Shown here: positions 1 to 7,372 of the stretch, piece by piece
Position numbering within the stretch: position 1 is the stretch's first letter
Layout: every line of letters begins with the position of its first letter
From: Coemansia sp. RSA 1804
Lineage: Eukaryota; Kickxellomycota; Kickxellomycetes; Kickxellales; Kickxellaceae
Direction: 5' to 3'
Length of the DNA stretch: 22,617 nucleotides
Assembly (NCBI GenBank): GCA_027578815.1
Contig: JANBTH010000273.1
Coordinates: forward strand, 1 to 22,617
Translations under genes and position numbers: made by a program
Notes under the pieces: generated by a model
Databases searched by the model: none
The model's input: the letters and a program-made list of their open reading frames with translations, nothing else
Told to the model about the DNA's origin: nothing

Positions 1-327
1 CCCTTTTCGCATTACCACATCTTGTGAAACCAACCAGCTTCAGAACAACAGTCTATGCGCACAGAATGATCTTGTATTTGCATTTATTTGAAAAATAGAT
101 TGCACAGATTCAGAGTATTTATTGAGGTTTGCTGAGTGGGACGTTCGCACAGGAGAGTAATACAGATGAAAACAGATGTAACAGCAGCAATTAGCTGCAA
201 ATGTTTTGCTACTCATGCAAACAACGCACTCTGCACAGTGCAAATGAAATATGTGCAATTAGGTAAATTCACAGAGTGCACAAAGACATGGTGTTATTGA
301 TTACATTGTCCTAGATTGATAATCGAG
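1..327. other. 3' flank of the zuotin-like gene
   Basis: AT-rich sequence downstream of the minus-strand J-protein gene. On the minus strand it holds two AATAAA motifs (plus positions 83-88 and 118-123), about 205-245 bases past the stop codon, plausible poly(A) signals. A 72-codon minus-strand frame across 40-258 has no recognisable domain, is rich in Cys and His as chance frames often are, and is not annotated. I see nothing else here. Confidence 0.35.
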
Positions 328-2238
328 TTACGTTTCCTTGCTCCGTACCTGCTCGATCAGGAACTTTACTCGAAGCTTGCACTCCTTTTTTGTGCGTCCA
401 ACAACTGATTCTGCAATCTTTTCCCAGCGATCCGTGCCCATGTAAGATGGCGGATATGCCTGCAACGCTCGTTCAAGCTGCGATTGTTCTTCAGAAGCCC
501 ATGGTCTGTCTGGCTTAGGCGGCTCTCCTTTCTGTGTTTGCTGTTGTTTCTGTTGTTGTTGATGTGGACCATCGTAACGAACAGACGCTTCATTGTTTAG
601 ATGCTTGTCATCGCTGTGCACTTTTCTGTTCTGAAGCCTCTTAATAGCCTGGCCGCCGCTGCGCAGTTCGGAGGTCTTCGCTATAAGTTCGTCCTCTGCA
701 CGAAGAGGGAGCCCGCTATGCTGAGACAACCATTTGCTAATAGTCTCCCAGCGACTGACAGTCCCTCCAGGGAATTTGTTTGTTGCCTTGATAAGCAACC
801 CCAGTTCGTCAGCAGGCCATTCGCGCTTTGCTTTCGCCGTCAATTGGCTGTTGACAGTTGCTCCACGCTGGCTTCGCACGCGCTCAGCAATGTCGGCTCC
901 TCGAACAAATGAGGTAAAACTTGAGCCAACAGCAGGGATTCGCTTCACGACATCGGTAATTTGGCTGACAATTGCTTCGAGACTCTTCTGGTAGTTATCA
1001 TGGTTGCTGACAAGTGTGTTGTGGAACTCGACAATTGCTGTTTTCTGCAGGTTGTCTAGTAAGACATCAATTTCGGCAGATCGGACTGCGTTTGCCATTG
1101 CGTTTGGCTGGAGACCGTCAAGAAAATAGTTCCTATTCTTGGCAATAGCACGCACAGATTTTTTCAATGAACGAATCTCTTGTTTTTGGGCCTCTCGCTC
1201 GCGCTTCTCTTCGGCGACCCTCTTGCGCTCCTTTTCTACTTGAAGCTCTTTCTGCCTTTGGTTCTCCTCTTCTGCTAGCTTGCGCTCATTTTCGACATGC
1301 TGGGCTGCTGCCTCTTTTTCCAAGCGCTTTTTCTCCTTCTCCCGCCTTTCATGCTCTTTGTACGCTTCTATGCGTGGATCCAGAGACATTGCCTGCTGCA
1401 CTAGACTTGAAACCCTTTTGTTATCTTCAGTCTTCCGCCGTGCACGTTCGGCCCTGTTCTTCTTGTCTAGCCATCGTTTTTCCTCGCGGTTTTCAACATG
1501 CTCTTTCTCCTTGTCCAAGTACTCAAATGTGCGCCACGAGTCAAAATTAGCCCAAAACCGATAGAATGCCTCCATTTCTTCGCGCCGAGTATCCATGTTT
1601 CCAAGCTGCGGAACTGGCTGCTTTTTTGAAAAACGTGCTTCGCGATCAAATACTGGTCCATATGCGCTGAAAAAGTCCTGGTTGTTTTCCAAACGGCCTT
1701 TCGGAATGTCGTCTGATATAGCTGGATCCACAGAGTCAAACTGTCTACGTCTAACCGGATCAATAAGCACATTGTACGCCTTCTGTGCGCACTTGAAAAA
1801 GGTGTCATCATGTACGCCCTCCATAGTTGCTCTTTTGTCTGGATGGAACTGCAATGCACGCATCTGGTACGCCTGCTTTACCTGCGAATAATCCGCTTTA
1901 TGCCTTAGCTTTGAAATTCCAAGCACATGGTAGTGGTCCTGCTCCTTCCAATCTGACGGATCAAGCTCCAAAAGCTCCTCAGTCACCGCATCCAACACCA
2001 GCCTATCAGCCGTGTTCTCCGCATCTCTTAGACTTGCCTTTTCCAGCTCGATCGGAAGAACATGAGTTTTGTAGTCGTCGTGTTCAGTACTGTTGTTTTG
2101 TCTTCGTCTGAGATATGAGGTGTATTGTGCACCCACTGCTAGTAAATTTGAAGCTTCAGGCCTGCAGATGGTCGTATATACAGCAACGCTGTTGCTTGGG
2201 AGCCCTGCGGGTGCAGGAGATAGTTTGAGTGTATCCAT
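328..2238 (-). CDS. ZUO1: Zuotin/DNAJC2-type ribosome-associated J protein with two C-terminal SANT domains
   Basis: 636 residues, one exon, ATG to TAA. The J domain spans about residues 101-170 with its HPD triad at 132-134. A zuotin homology region follows (about 185-290, including WANFDSWRTFEYLD), then a long charged Lys/Glu/Arg helix (about 290-360), the segment that contacts the ribosome in this family. Two SANT/Myb-like domains close the protein: about 471-506 (REWPADELGLLIKA) and 578-626 (RPWASEEQSQLERAL), joined by a Gln-rich linker (560-568). From family knowledge, zuotin pairs with Ssz1 in the ribosome-associated complex and stimulates Ssb-type Hsp70 on nascent chains. Yeast Zuo1 (about 430 residues) lacks SANT domains, while animal DNAJC2/MPP11 (about 620) has them, so this copy keeps the longer architecture. 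It is divergent from the Nam9-like gene. An orthologue with a nuclear side role through the SANT domains is inference. Confidence 0.95.
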   Translation of the reverse strand: MDTLKLSPAPAGLPSNSVAVYTTICRPEASNLLAVGAQYTSYLRRRQNNSTEHDDYKTHVLPIELEKASLRDAENTADRLVLDAVTEELLELDPSDWKEQDHYHVLGISKLRHKADYSQVKQAYQMRALQFHPDKRATMEGVHDDTFFKCAQKAYNVLIDPVRRRQFDSVDPAISDDIPKGRLENNQDFFSAYGPVFDREARFSKKQPVPQLGNMDTRREEMEAFYRFWANFDSWRTFEYLDKEKEHVENREEKRWLDKKNRAERARRKTEDNKRVSSLVQQAMSLDPRIEAYKEHERREKEKKRLEKEAAAQHVENERKLAEEENQRQKELQVEKERKRVAEEKREREAQKQEIRSLKKSVRAIAKNRNYFLDGLQPNAMANAVRSAEIDVLLDNLQKTAIVEFHNTLVSNHDNYQKSLEAIVSQITDVVKRIPAVGSSFTSFVRGADIAERVRSQRGATVNSQLTAKAKREWPADELGLLIKATNKFPGGTVSRWETISKWLSQHSGLPLRAEDELIAKTSELRSGGQAIKRLQNRKVHSDDKHLNNEASVRYDGPHQQQQKQQQTQKGEPPKPDRPWASEEQSQLERALQAYPPSYMGTDRWEKIAESVVGRTKKECKLRVKFLIEQVRSKET

Positions 2239-2587
2239 TCTAGAGATTTCAGAAAGCTCAAAGTCGAGATGTAATGATTGTAAAAGACAAAAGCTTAGTT
2301 TGAATAAAAAAATAAGGGCTAGGGTTTTATGCGACTGGAGCGAGAAAACTACTAAATGTAGTGCGGATTAGTGCGATTAAATTGCATTGGATCAAAATAG
2401 TGATTTTTGCTTTTTTGGTTATCTTTTTTTATCAGCCAAAAGGCAATTTCAGCAACTTGAATTTCACAATGTTTTGCAGAAGCTGCTTTGCTCTTTATTT
2501 TGCGTTTCTTTTTCTTTATTGTCTTCTCTATCTCAAGTATTTCTTACATAAATAAAGGTCCTTTGCACCTGAATCGCCAGCTCAGAA
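2239..2587. promoter_or_regulatory. Divergent promoter region between ZUO1-like and NAM9-like genes
   Basis: A 349-base gap between two start codons facing apart, so it must hold both promoters. It is A/T-rich, with long T runs on the plus strand toward the Nam9 gene. No convincing TATA box was seen for either gene. The one distinct element is the telo-box-like site annotated separately. Confidence 0.6.
2319..2328 (-). promoter_or_regulatory. Telo-box-like element (AAAACCCTAG on the minus strand)
   Basis: The minus strand reads AAAACCCTAGCCCTTATT, with two adjacent CCCT(A/T) units, about 80-90 bases upstream of the zuotin start codon. From established knowledge, Tbf1/telo-box motifs of the ACCCTAA kind are common in promoters of ribosomal and ribosome-biogenesis genes in several fungi and plants. 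Its place between two translation-related genes fits that use. One site in AT-rich DNA can still be chance. Confidence 0.35.
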
Positions 2588-3289
2588 ATGCCACGCAAAT
2601 CAGAGAGACATCTAAAGCTCTCGCGCCAGCTGATTTCCATGACATGGAACCCACGCAATCTGTATCAGCTGGACAGCAAGAAAAGACTGTTTACGATCAA
2701 GCAAAAGACGCTATTTCAGCACATGTGGAAGGCAAAGCGAGACACGCGAGGCTACCACGACGCCAATATTACCGAAAAGCAGTGGCTTCGAATGTTCAAT
2801 CCCCAGCTGCCTACTTATAATGTAAAGATTGATAACAAGCCCAGCAATCCGAATGCTGCGTCGCTAATGTATGCCTGCATGGAGAGAAGACTTGACTTTA
2901 TTGTGTTTCGCAGTCACTTTGCATCGTCGATCTGGATGGCACGCCAGCTGGTAGTTCATGGAAATGTCAAAATCAACGGCAAGGAACTTCCGTACCCGAG
3001 CCACAAGGTCAAAGATGGCGACGTTATTTCTGTAGATCCTGAAGCTGTTGTTACTTTGGCAAAGCCAGAGAACGGTTCAAAGGAGCTTGATTTTGTGCCT
3101 CAGCCATACCAGCAGCCTTGGATGTTTATTCCCGATTATCTTGAGGTCAACTACAACACCTGCTCGGTTGTCTTTTTGCGCGAGCCTATGACCCGGCCAA
3201 GTCTGACAGAAGTTCCTTCGCCGTACCCGCCAGAGTTTCATGCGCTAGCATACGAATTCTATCTTCGCCGTGGTCGCAACAGAAAGTGA
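2588..3289 (+). CDS. NAM9: Mitochondrial small-subunit ribosomal protein uS4m (Nam9-like)
   Basis: 233 residues, single exon. The N terminus is basic (MPRKSERHLKLSRQ), as expected for a mitochondrial rRNA-binding protein. An S4 RNA-binding domain lies at about residues 99-150, with the pattern RRLDFIVFRSHFASSIWMAR, then GNVKINGKELPYPS and VKDGDVISVDP. The C-terminal block (RPSLTEVPSPYPPEF followed by AYEFYLRRGR) is a hallmark of fungal Nam9 proteins. Family role: uS4m nucleates assembly of the mitochondrial 30S-like subunit and helps decoding fidelity. It is far shorter than S. cerevisiae Nam9 (about 480 residues), mainly because internal insertions are missing; the core looks complete. The start codon is chosen because it is the first ATG in frame and is followed by the basic presequence-like segment. 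Confidence 0.93.
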   Translation: MPRKSERHLKLSRQLISMTWNPRNLYQLDSKKRLFTIKQKTLFQHMWKAKRDTRGYHDANITEKQWLRMFNPQLPTYNVKIDNKPSNPNAASLMYACMERRLDFIVFRSHFASSIWMARQLVVHGNVKINGKELPYPSHKVKDGDVISVDPEAVVTLAKPENGSKELDFVPQPYQQPWMFIPDYLEVNYNTCSVVFLREPMTRPSLTEVPSPYPPEFHALAYEFYLRRGRNRK

Positions 3290-3622
3290 TTGAAAAATAA
3301 CTGGCATTGGCCAACCTTTTGGTGGTGGGGGGTTGCTAGTTGCACATGACGATGTTTGCTAGGCTTCCTTTATATTTAAGATACAGAGAATGTCAATTCA
3401 ATGGATACGGCTTAGATTTGATCTGGCAGTATAACATGTCAAATGGATTATTAATGTGACACCGAAAAATAGCATCGCAAAAGGTGACATCACTGCCGTT
3501 ATTTTTTTTTGCGGGGAGCGCGTAGAAGAGAAACCGCCACCACATTGACAAGCGTGCAACGCGTGCTTCTTCTCTCCTTCAACCACCATTACTTTTATAT
3601 ATATATTCATATTCTATCTGTA
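3290..3622. other. Intergenic: Nam9 3' end and NIPA-like promoter
   Basis: 333 bases without a supported gene. It contains an ACGCGT (MluI-box-type) hexamer at 3559-3564, a pyrimidine-rich run at about 3565-3595, and a TATATATATAT run at 3596-3606 only about 17 bases before the chosen ATG of the next gene. That spacing is short for a functional TATA box, so the run may be leader sequence. A 37-codon frame beginning near 3347 has no recognisable features. Confidence 0.4.
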
Positions 3623-5239
3623 ATGCAATTATCACTTACGGCGAGTGCTGCATCAATCTGCAGCAGTAGTTTCGGGCTACGCAAAAGAGACATGCAGCAG
3701 CCGGTGGGTGGGAGCGCCTGTGCGTCGGACACGCAATGCGTCCAATTCCGCAGCGACCAGACGGGAGGCAGCTCCAAACGCGAAAAGACCTCTCGGCTTG
3801 GAGAATACGCTTGCGTTGACGGTATCTGCCGCTACGTGGTTCAAGCTGGCGAGCTGTGCAGGGCCGCTGATGATTGTGCTGCTTTTCACACAAATGTTAG
3901 GCTTGGTCTGAATGTTTCATCTTCATCGTGGTGCGCACCAGAGTTCTGCTCATTGGAATCGACTTGTGGGGGAGCATGGACGCTTCCAGGCGCACCAGAG
4001 GACTCTCCTCCTGGTACCGAGTCGCGGCGGCCAGTGACTAACGGCACAGTAACATGCTGCCGCGGGCTGCCAGCCAACAGCCAGTGTGCGCTAATTGGAG
4101 CCTCAGTTGACACCTGCAGCAGCGGCTACACGTGTGATTCCCACAGTTTGTGCGTGAGCCAAGAGCCTCATCAGCAGCAGGTGTGGATAGGTGTGCTTCT
4201 TGTTCTTGTTGGCGGTGCAACACTCAACATCGGACTGAATATACAAAAGTATGCGTTTCGCAAGCATCAGTCTCGGCTGCCTGCTCAAGAGACAACCGAA
4301 GACAAGAGCGATGGCACGCTGCCTGAGCCTGAGTCTGAGCCTGAGCCGTCTGGCCGTGCTCGTCGCTTGAGAGTCAGACTCCAGAATCTGCCCATTGGCA
4401 ATCCGTACTGGGCGATTGGGCTGGTTGTCTTTGTGCTTGGAAACGCGACAAACTTCATTGCCTTGCAGTTTGCACCACAGTCGCTGGTGGCGCCACTTGG
4501 GGCGGTTGCACTTGTAACAAACGTCATAGTTGCGCCATTGCTCAACAAAGAGAAAATAGGTCTGTTTGATGTCGGTGGAATTGCGCTGATTATAGCTGGT
4601 TGCGTGATAGTCGTTGTGTTCAGCGGAATTGCCCAGCAAAACCTGCGATTGTGTATGCTTATTCAGCTTCTTCGCGCACGACCAACCGTGATATATCTCT
4701 GCATAATCTCAGTGGCCATTGCTGCCACGTATGTTTTCCTATGGAGTGTTGAACGGGCTTTGAAGCTTGGTGAATCGGGGACAACTAAGAGAACGGCTCT
4801 TGACAAGTGGATTCGTCCAATTCCGCCATCGTCACGCTATGTTCGCTACGGTCTGCCGTTGGCATATGCGAGCATGGGATCTCTTATGGCTGCGCTTACT
4901 ACGCTATTTGCAAAGTCACTGGTGAATCTACTGTCAACCTCGCTTTTTGACCATGAAAACCAGTTTACCAGTTTTCTGCCCTGGTGCATTCTTCTTGTGA
5001 CGGTGTTTACCGCTGCCTCGCAGGTATACTGGATTAATCAAGGGCTCTTGCGCTATGACGCACTATTGCAAGTGCCGGTCTTTTATGTCGTGTGGACTGT
5101 TCTCGACATCATTGGTGGTGGCATCTACTTTAATGAGTTTAAGCTATTCACAACGGTAAAATACGTGTTGTTCACACTAGGCGTGGCGGTGATATTTTCA
5201 GGTGTTGGGCTATTGTCGAACCGTCTGAAGAGTACATAG
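3623..5239 (+). CDS. NIPA-family (DUF803) magnesium transporter with Cys-rich N-terminal region
   Basis: 538 residues from the ATG at 3623. Residues 1-187 contain about 16 Cys in spaced pairs (13, 33, 39, 64, 69, 79, 85, 104, 109, 115, 145, 146, 155, 165, 171, 177) and the potential N-glycosylation sites NVS and NGT. Nine hydrophobic spans follow at about 188-207, 263-283, 287-307, 316-337, 356-376, 409-437, 451-471, 482-503 and 514-532. An acidic Pro/Glu loop (EPESEPEP) lies between the first two. Segments such as GNATNFIALQFAPQSLVAPLG and YWINQGLLRYDALLQVPVFY are typical of the NIPA fold, a DMT-superfamily family reported to carry magnesium ions. The Cys-rich region is unusual for the family and would be lumenal or extracellular. 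The start is uncertain: the frame stays open upstream to 3509 without an ATG, the N terminus is a poor signal peptide, and an upstream exon or the ATG at 3692 are possible. Confidence 0.88.
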   Translation: MQLSLTASAASICSSSFGLRKRDMQQPVGGSACASDTQCVQFRSDQTGGSSKREKTSRLGEYACVDGICRYVVQAGELCRAADDCAAFHTNVRLGLNVSSSSWCAPEFCSLESTCGGAWTLPGAPEDSPPGTESRRPVTNGTVTCCRGLPANSQCALIGASVDTCSSGYTCDSHSLCVSQEPHQQQVWIGVLLVLVGGATLNIGLNIQKYAFRKHQSRLPAQETTEDKSDGTLPEPESEPEPSGRARRLRVRLQNLPIGNPYWAIGLVVFVLGNATNFIALQFAPQSLVAPLGAVALVTNVIVAPLLNKEKIGLFDVGGIALIIAGCVIVVVFSGIAQQNLRLCMLIQLLRARPTVIYLCIISVAIAATYVFLWSVERALKLGESGTTKRTALDKWIRPIPPSSRYVRYGLPLAYASMGSLMAALTTLFAKSLVNLLSTSLFDHENQFTSFLPWCILLVTVFTAASQVYWINQGLLRYDALLQVPVFYVVWTVLDIIGGGIYFNEFKLFTTVKYVLFTLGVAVIFSGVGLLSNRLKST

Positions 5240-5745
5240 GATCTTTATAATGTGCATTTTGCATTTGCATACTTTTGAATAATACCATAGAGTTATAAAA
5301 TATAGCCTTCCATGGCTGACGTTGCTTCTGGTGCTATGCAAACGATGTGTGATATCTGAATTGAAACGCTTTAAAAGCTGACCAACCCAAACAAGTTGGG
5401 AATATTCTTTTTTCTATTTTGTCAAAATCCCGCTTACAATAAATGTCACTGCGCTTCAAGGAAACCCGGATACAGATTTTATGCTGCCAAACATATCTTA
5501 ATTGGCTTTTAACTTCCTATTTAAAAAAGTAATAGAATTGGTCAATAGTCCATCAAGGATTCAAGAAAAGAAAAAGCATTGCTGGCAGGTAGAGGGAAGT
5601 ATGTTTAAACTTGCACAACAACATCACAAACACAAAATATAGTTTTGACATTGAAAGATATGTCGCTTGTCTACTCTTTGCTTTTTATCAATCAATAGGT
5701 TTTATTATTAGTGCTTTTTACTCTATATTCGATATATTACTAGCA
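5240..5745. other. Intergenic: NIPA-like 3' end and promoter/leader of the first four-span gene
   Basis: 506 bases of AT-rich DNA. A TATAAAATATA run lies at 5294-5304, and an inverted CCAAT (ATTGG) followed by GTCAAT lies near 5537-5548. In the last 150 bases there are two short upstream ORFs: ATG at 5601 (13 codons) and ATG at 5660 (12 codons), both closed before the main ATG at 5746. The first overlaps a GTATGT that could act as a splice donor, so part of this stretch may be a 5' UTR intron; no clear branch site was found. Confidence 0.4.
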
Positions 5746-6390
5746 ATGACCAAAGTTTCAGGGTTTTGGATATCTCTTAGAGATAATCGCTTTAACATGC
5801 TTAAAGGGTTCTCTTTTATTGTGGGCATTTTGCACATTGTGTCGATAGTGTTATTTTGCTTATACGACTACAATCCCCCAGCAAGCCTCGACACGCCTTC
5901 TTGGTACAAGGTGTGCTATTTTTTTCGCGTCATGGCTGGTCTCTTTTCGGTGTATACTGCCTTTAGAATATGGAGGTCTGGAAGGGAGGCCAAAAAGTCT
6001 GAAAGATTTTGTTACTCTGTCCAGCTGAGTATGTATATTCTTATTATTGCATGTGCTACCCTTGAAGACCCGGTTTTCAAGAATGTGCTAAAAAGCGGTG
6101 GTTCTGACTCGCTGTCCAAGGCTTGCAAGATTTTACCAGCTGCGTATCTGATAATTGCGGCGCTATACACACTGTTATACATTATAAGTAATTGGAGAGG
6201 ACAGTCTAAACATAGGGAAAAACTGCAGGCAAAGGCAGATGAAGAGGCTCAGCTTGCTGAACAAGCAGCACAAAACCAAGAATACGCATATGCTTATAGC
6301 AACATGTTTCCTCATGAACTAGAAGCCCGCAGGTATTATCCAAGTACATACCGTTCGTCATTTTTCTTCCAGCCACAAGGAAATGCATAG
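5746..6390 (+). CDS. Four-span membrane protein of unknown function, paralog A
   Basis: 214 residues from the first in-frame ATG (context GCAATGA). I do not recognise the family. Hydrophobic spans lie at about residues 18-40, 53-76, 88-106 and 127-149. A charged, Ala/Gln/Glu-rich helix follows (about 150-178), then a Tyr/Phe-rich tail (YAYAYSN, RRYYPSTYRSSFFF). It aligns without a gap to the next gene downstream over about 130 residues (residue n here to n-8 there), sharing Y-D after span 1, W-Y at the start of span 2, R-V inside span 2, and D-P after span 3. The pair is therefore a tandem duplication. Topology is reminiscent of MARVEL-type proteins, but no diagnostic motif supports that. GC content is visibly lower than in neighbouring conserved genes. 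The frame is open upstream to 5611 without an ATG. Confidence 0.75.
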   Translation: MTKVSGFWISLRDNRFNMLKGFSFIVGILHIVSIVLFCLYDYNPPASLDTPSWYKVCYFFRVMAGLFSVYTAFRIWRSGREAKKSERFCYSVQLSMYILIIACATLEDPVFKNVLKSGGSDSLSKACKILPAAYLIIAALYTLLYIISNWRGQSKHREKLQAKADEEAQLAEQAAQNQEYAYAYSNMFPHELEARRYYPSTYRSSFFFQPQGNA

Positions 6391-6666
6391 AAAGTTAGCT
6401 GTAATGACAACATCTGCTAGTCAGTCTAGCTCTAGTGGTTTTTGAAGTGAAGGTTGTTTTATTGGATTTCGGCTATTCAATTGCCATCCGGAATGAATGC
6501 TGTTTGTCTTTATCCAAGTCTGGTTTGTGTTCGGATTTCTTTTACCATTTTGTTCATTTCTATTTTACGAGCGCGTATAAAATAGCTTTTATTTTGAGAG
6601 GATTATGCCTTCTTTTTCTTTCTCCTTGCCATCAGTACTTATTTTTATGTTATTTCTATTTGAAAC
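6391..6666. promoter_or_regulatory. Promoter of the second four-span gene with TATA box at 6576-6582
   Basis: 276 bases between the two paralogs. A TATAAAA stands in GC-rich surroundings (GCGCGTATAAAATAGC) 85 bases before the ATG of the downstream gene, a normal TATA-to-start distance in fungi. An upstream ATG at 6605 opens a 28-codon frame that overlaps the main start out of frame, so the message either starts downstream of it or relies on leaky scanning. Confidence 0.5.
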
Positions 6667-7134
6667 ATGCCACTTTTACAACACAGATTAGAAATTATTC
6701 GCGGGTTGATGACCTTTTTGACATACACTCAGCTGGCTCTGGTGATTATATATTGCTACTATGACCTCAACAAACAGAGCAATATGGAAAAAGATACATG
6801 GTATGCGGTATTTTATGTTGTTCGAGTGGTCAACGTTCTGTGTTTGACCTTTATAACATATCGAGTAATCTTTGCTCCTAAAGATGTTAAACGAATGACC
6901 AGAATAAAAGAGTGGTTGTTGCAGAGTTGGTTTCTTGTCATATCTTGTGGAGTGCACTACTATGACCCTGTGACACAAGCTGTTCTTGGAAATAAGGCGG
7001 ATCTTGATCTTGGGAGTTTTGCAAAGCAATTCACAATGGGTTACTTTATTATGGCCGGAGCATTCATATTATTCTATTTCATTAGCGAGATAGCAGGACC
7101 AGCCAAACCAAAGGAAGCTGAAGAGGCTAATTAG
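6667..7134 (+). CDS. Four-span membrane protein of unknown function, paralog B
   Basis: 155 residues, single exon, ATG in good context (AACATGC). Hydrophobic spans lie at about residues 14-33, 45-68, 83-100 and 121-141. The protein ends in a short Lys/Glu/Ala tail (PAKPKEAEEAN) and lacks the long Gln/Tyr-rich tail of its upstream paralog. By my hand alignment about 31 of 130 positions (roughly 24%) are identical to paralog A with no gap, including the W-Y, R-V, Y-R/F-R, D-P-V and Y-x-I-S anchors. The matching start of homology in both proteins supports both chosen start codons. Function and location are unknown; a small endomembrane or plasma-membrane protein is inferred from the four spans only. 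The gene is convergent with RAD2. Confidence 0.75.
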   Translation: MPLLQHRLEIIRGLMTFLTYTQLALVIIYCYYDLNKQSNMEKDTWYAVFYVVRVVNVLCLTFITYRVIFAPKDVKRMTRIKEWLLQSWFLVISCGVHYYDPVTQAVLGNKADLDLGSFAKQFTMGYFIMAGAFILFYFISEIAGPAKPKEAEEAN

Positions 7135-7372
7135 TAAACCTTGTCATTTTCTTTCTGTTTTTAAGGCTTATTACACAACGCAATAGAAAATGCATTGGAA
7201 TTTGCAAAGAAACTTGTGTTTGAATAAGAACATTTTTAAAACAATTACCATGGCGGAATTTGCATCAAAAGAGAAGCACGTTTGAAGTTCCCAAACTGAA
7301 CTTTATCCAGATATTTGGTACAAAATATCAAAATACCCGTTTTAAGGGCAACCAAAATAAACGCAATGTTGC
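7135..7372. other. Convergent intergenic, 3' ends of paralog B and RAD2
   Basis: 238 AT-rich bases between two stop codons. It holds T- and A-rich tracts suitable for 3' end formation in both directions, but no clear AATAAA on either strand and no supported gene. A 12-codon frame from ATGGCG near 7250 is too short to call. Confidence 0.35.

Noticed and set aside
40..258. 72-codon minus-strand frame at the window start
   Set aside because: Cys/His-rich with no motif, overlapping the likely 3' UTR and poly(A) signals of the zuotin gene.
3509..3622. N-terminal extension of the NIPA-like protein to 3509
   Set aside because: Begins at TTG and would translate a TC-rich and TATATA leader; no ATG supports it.
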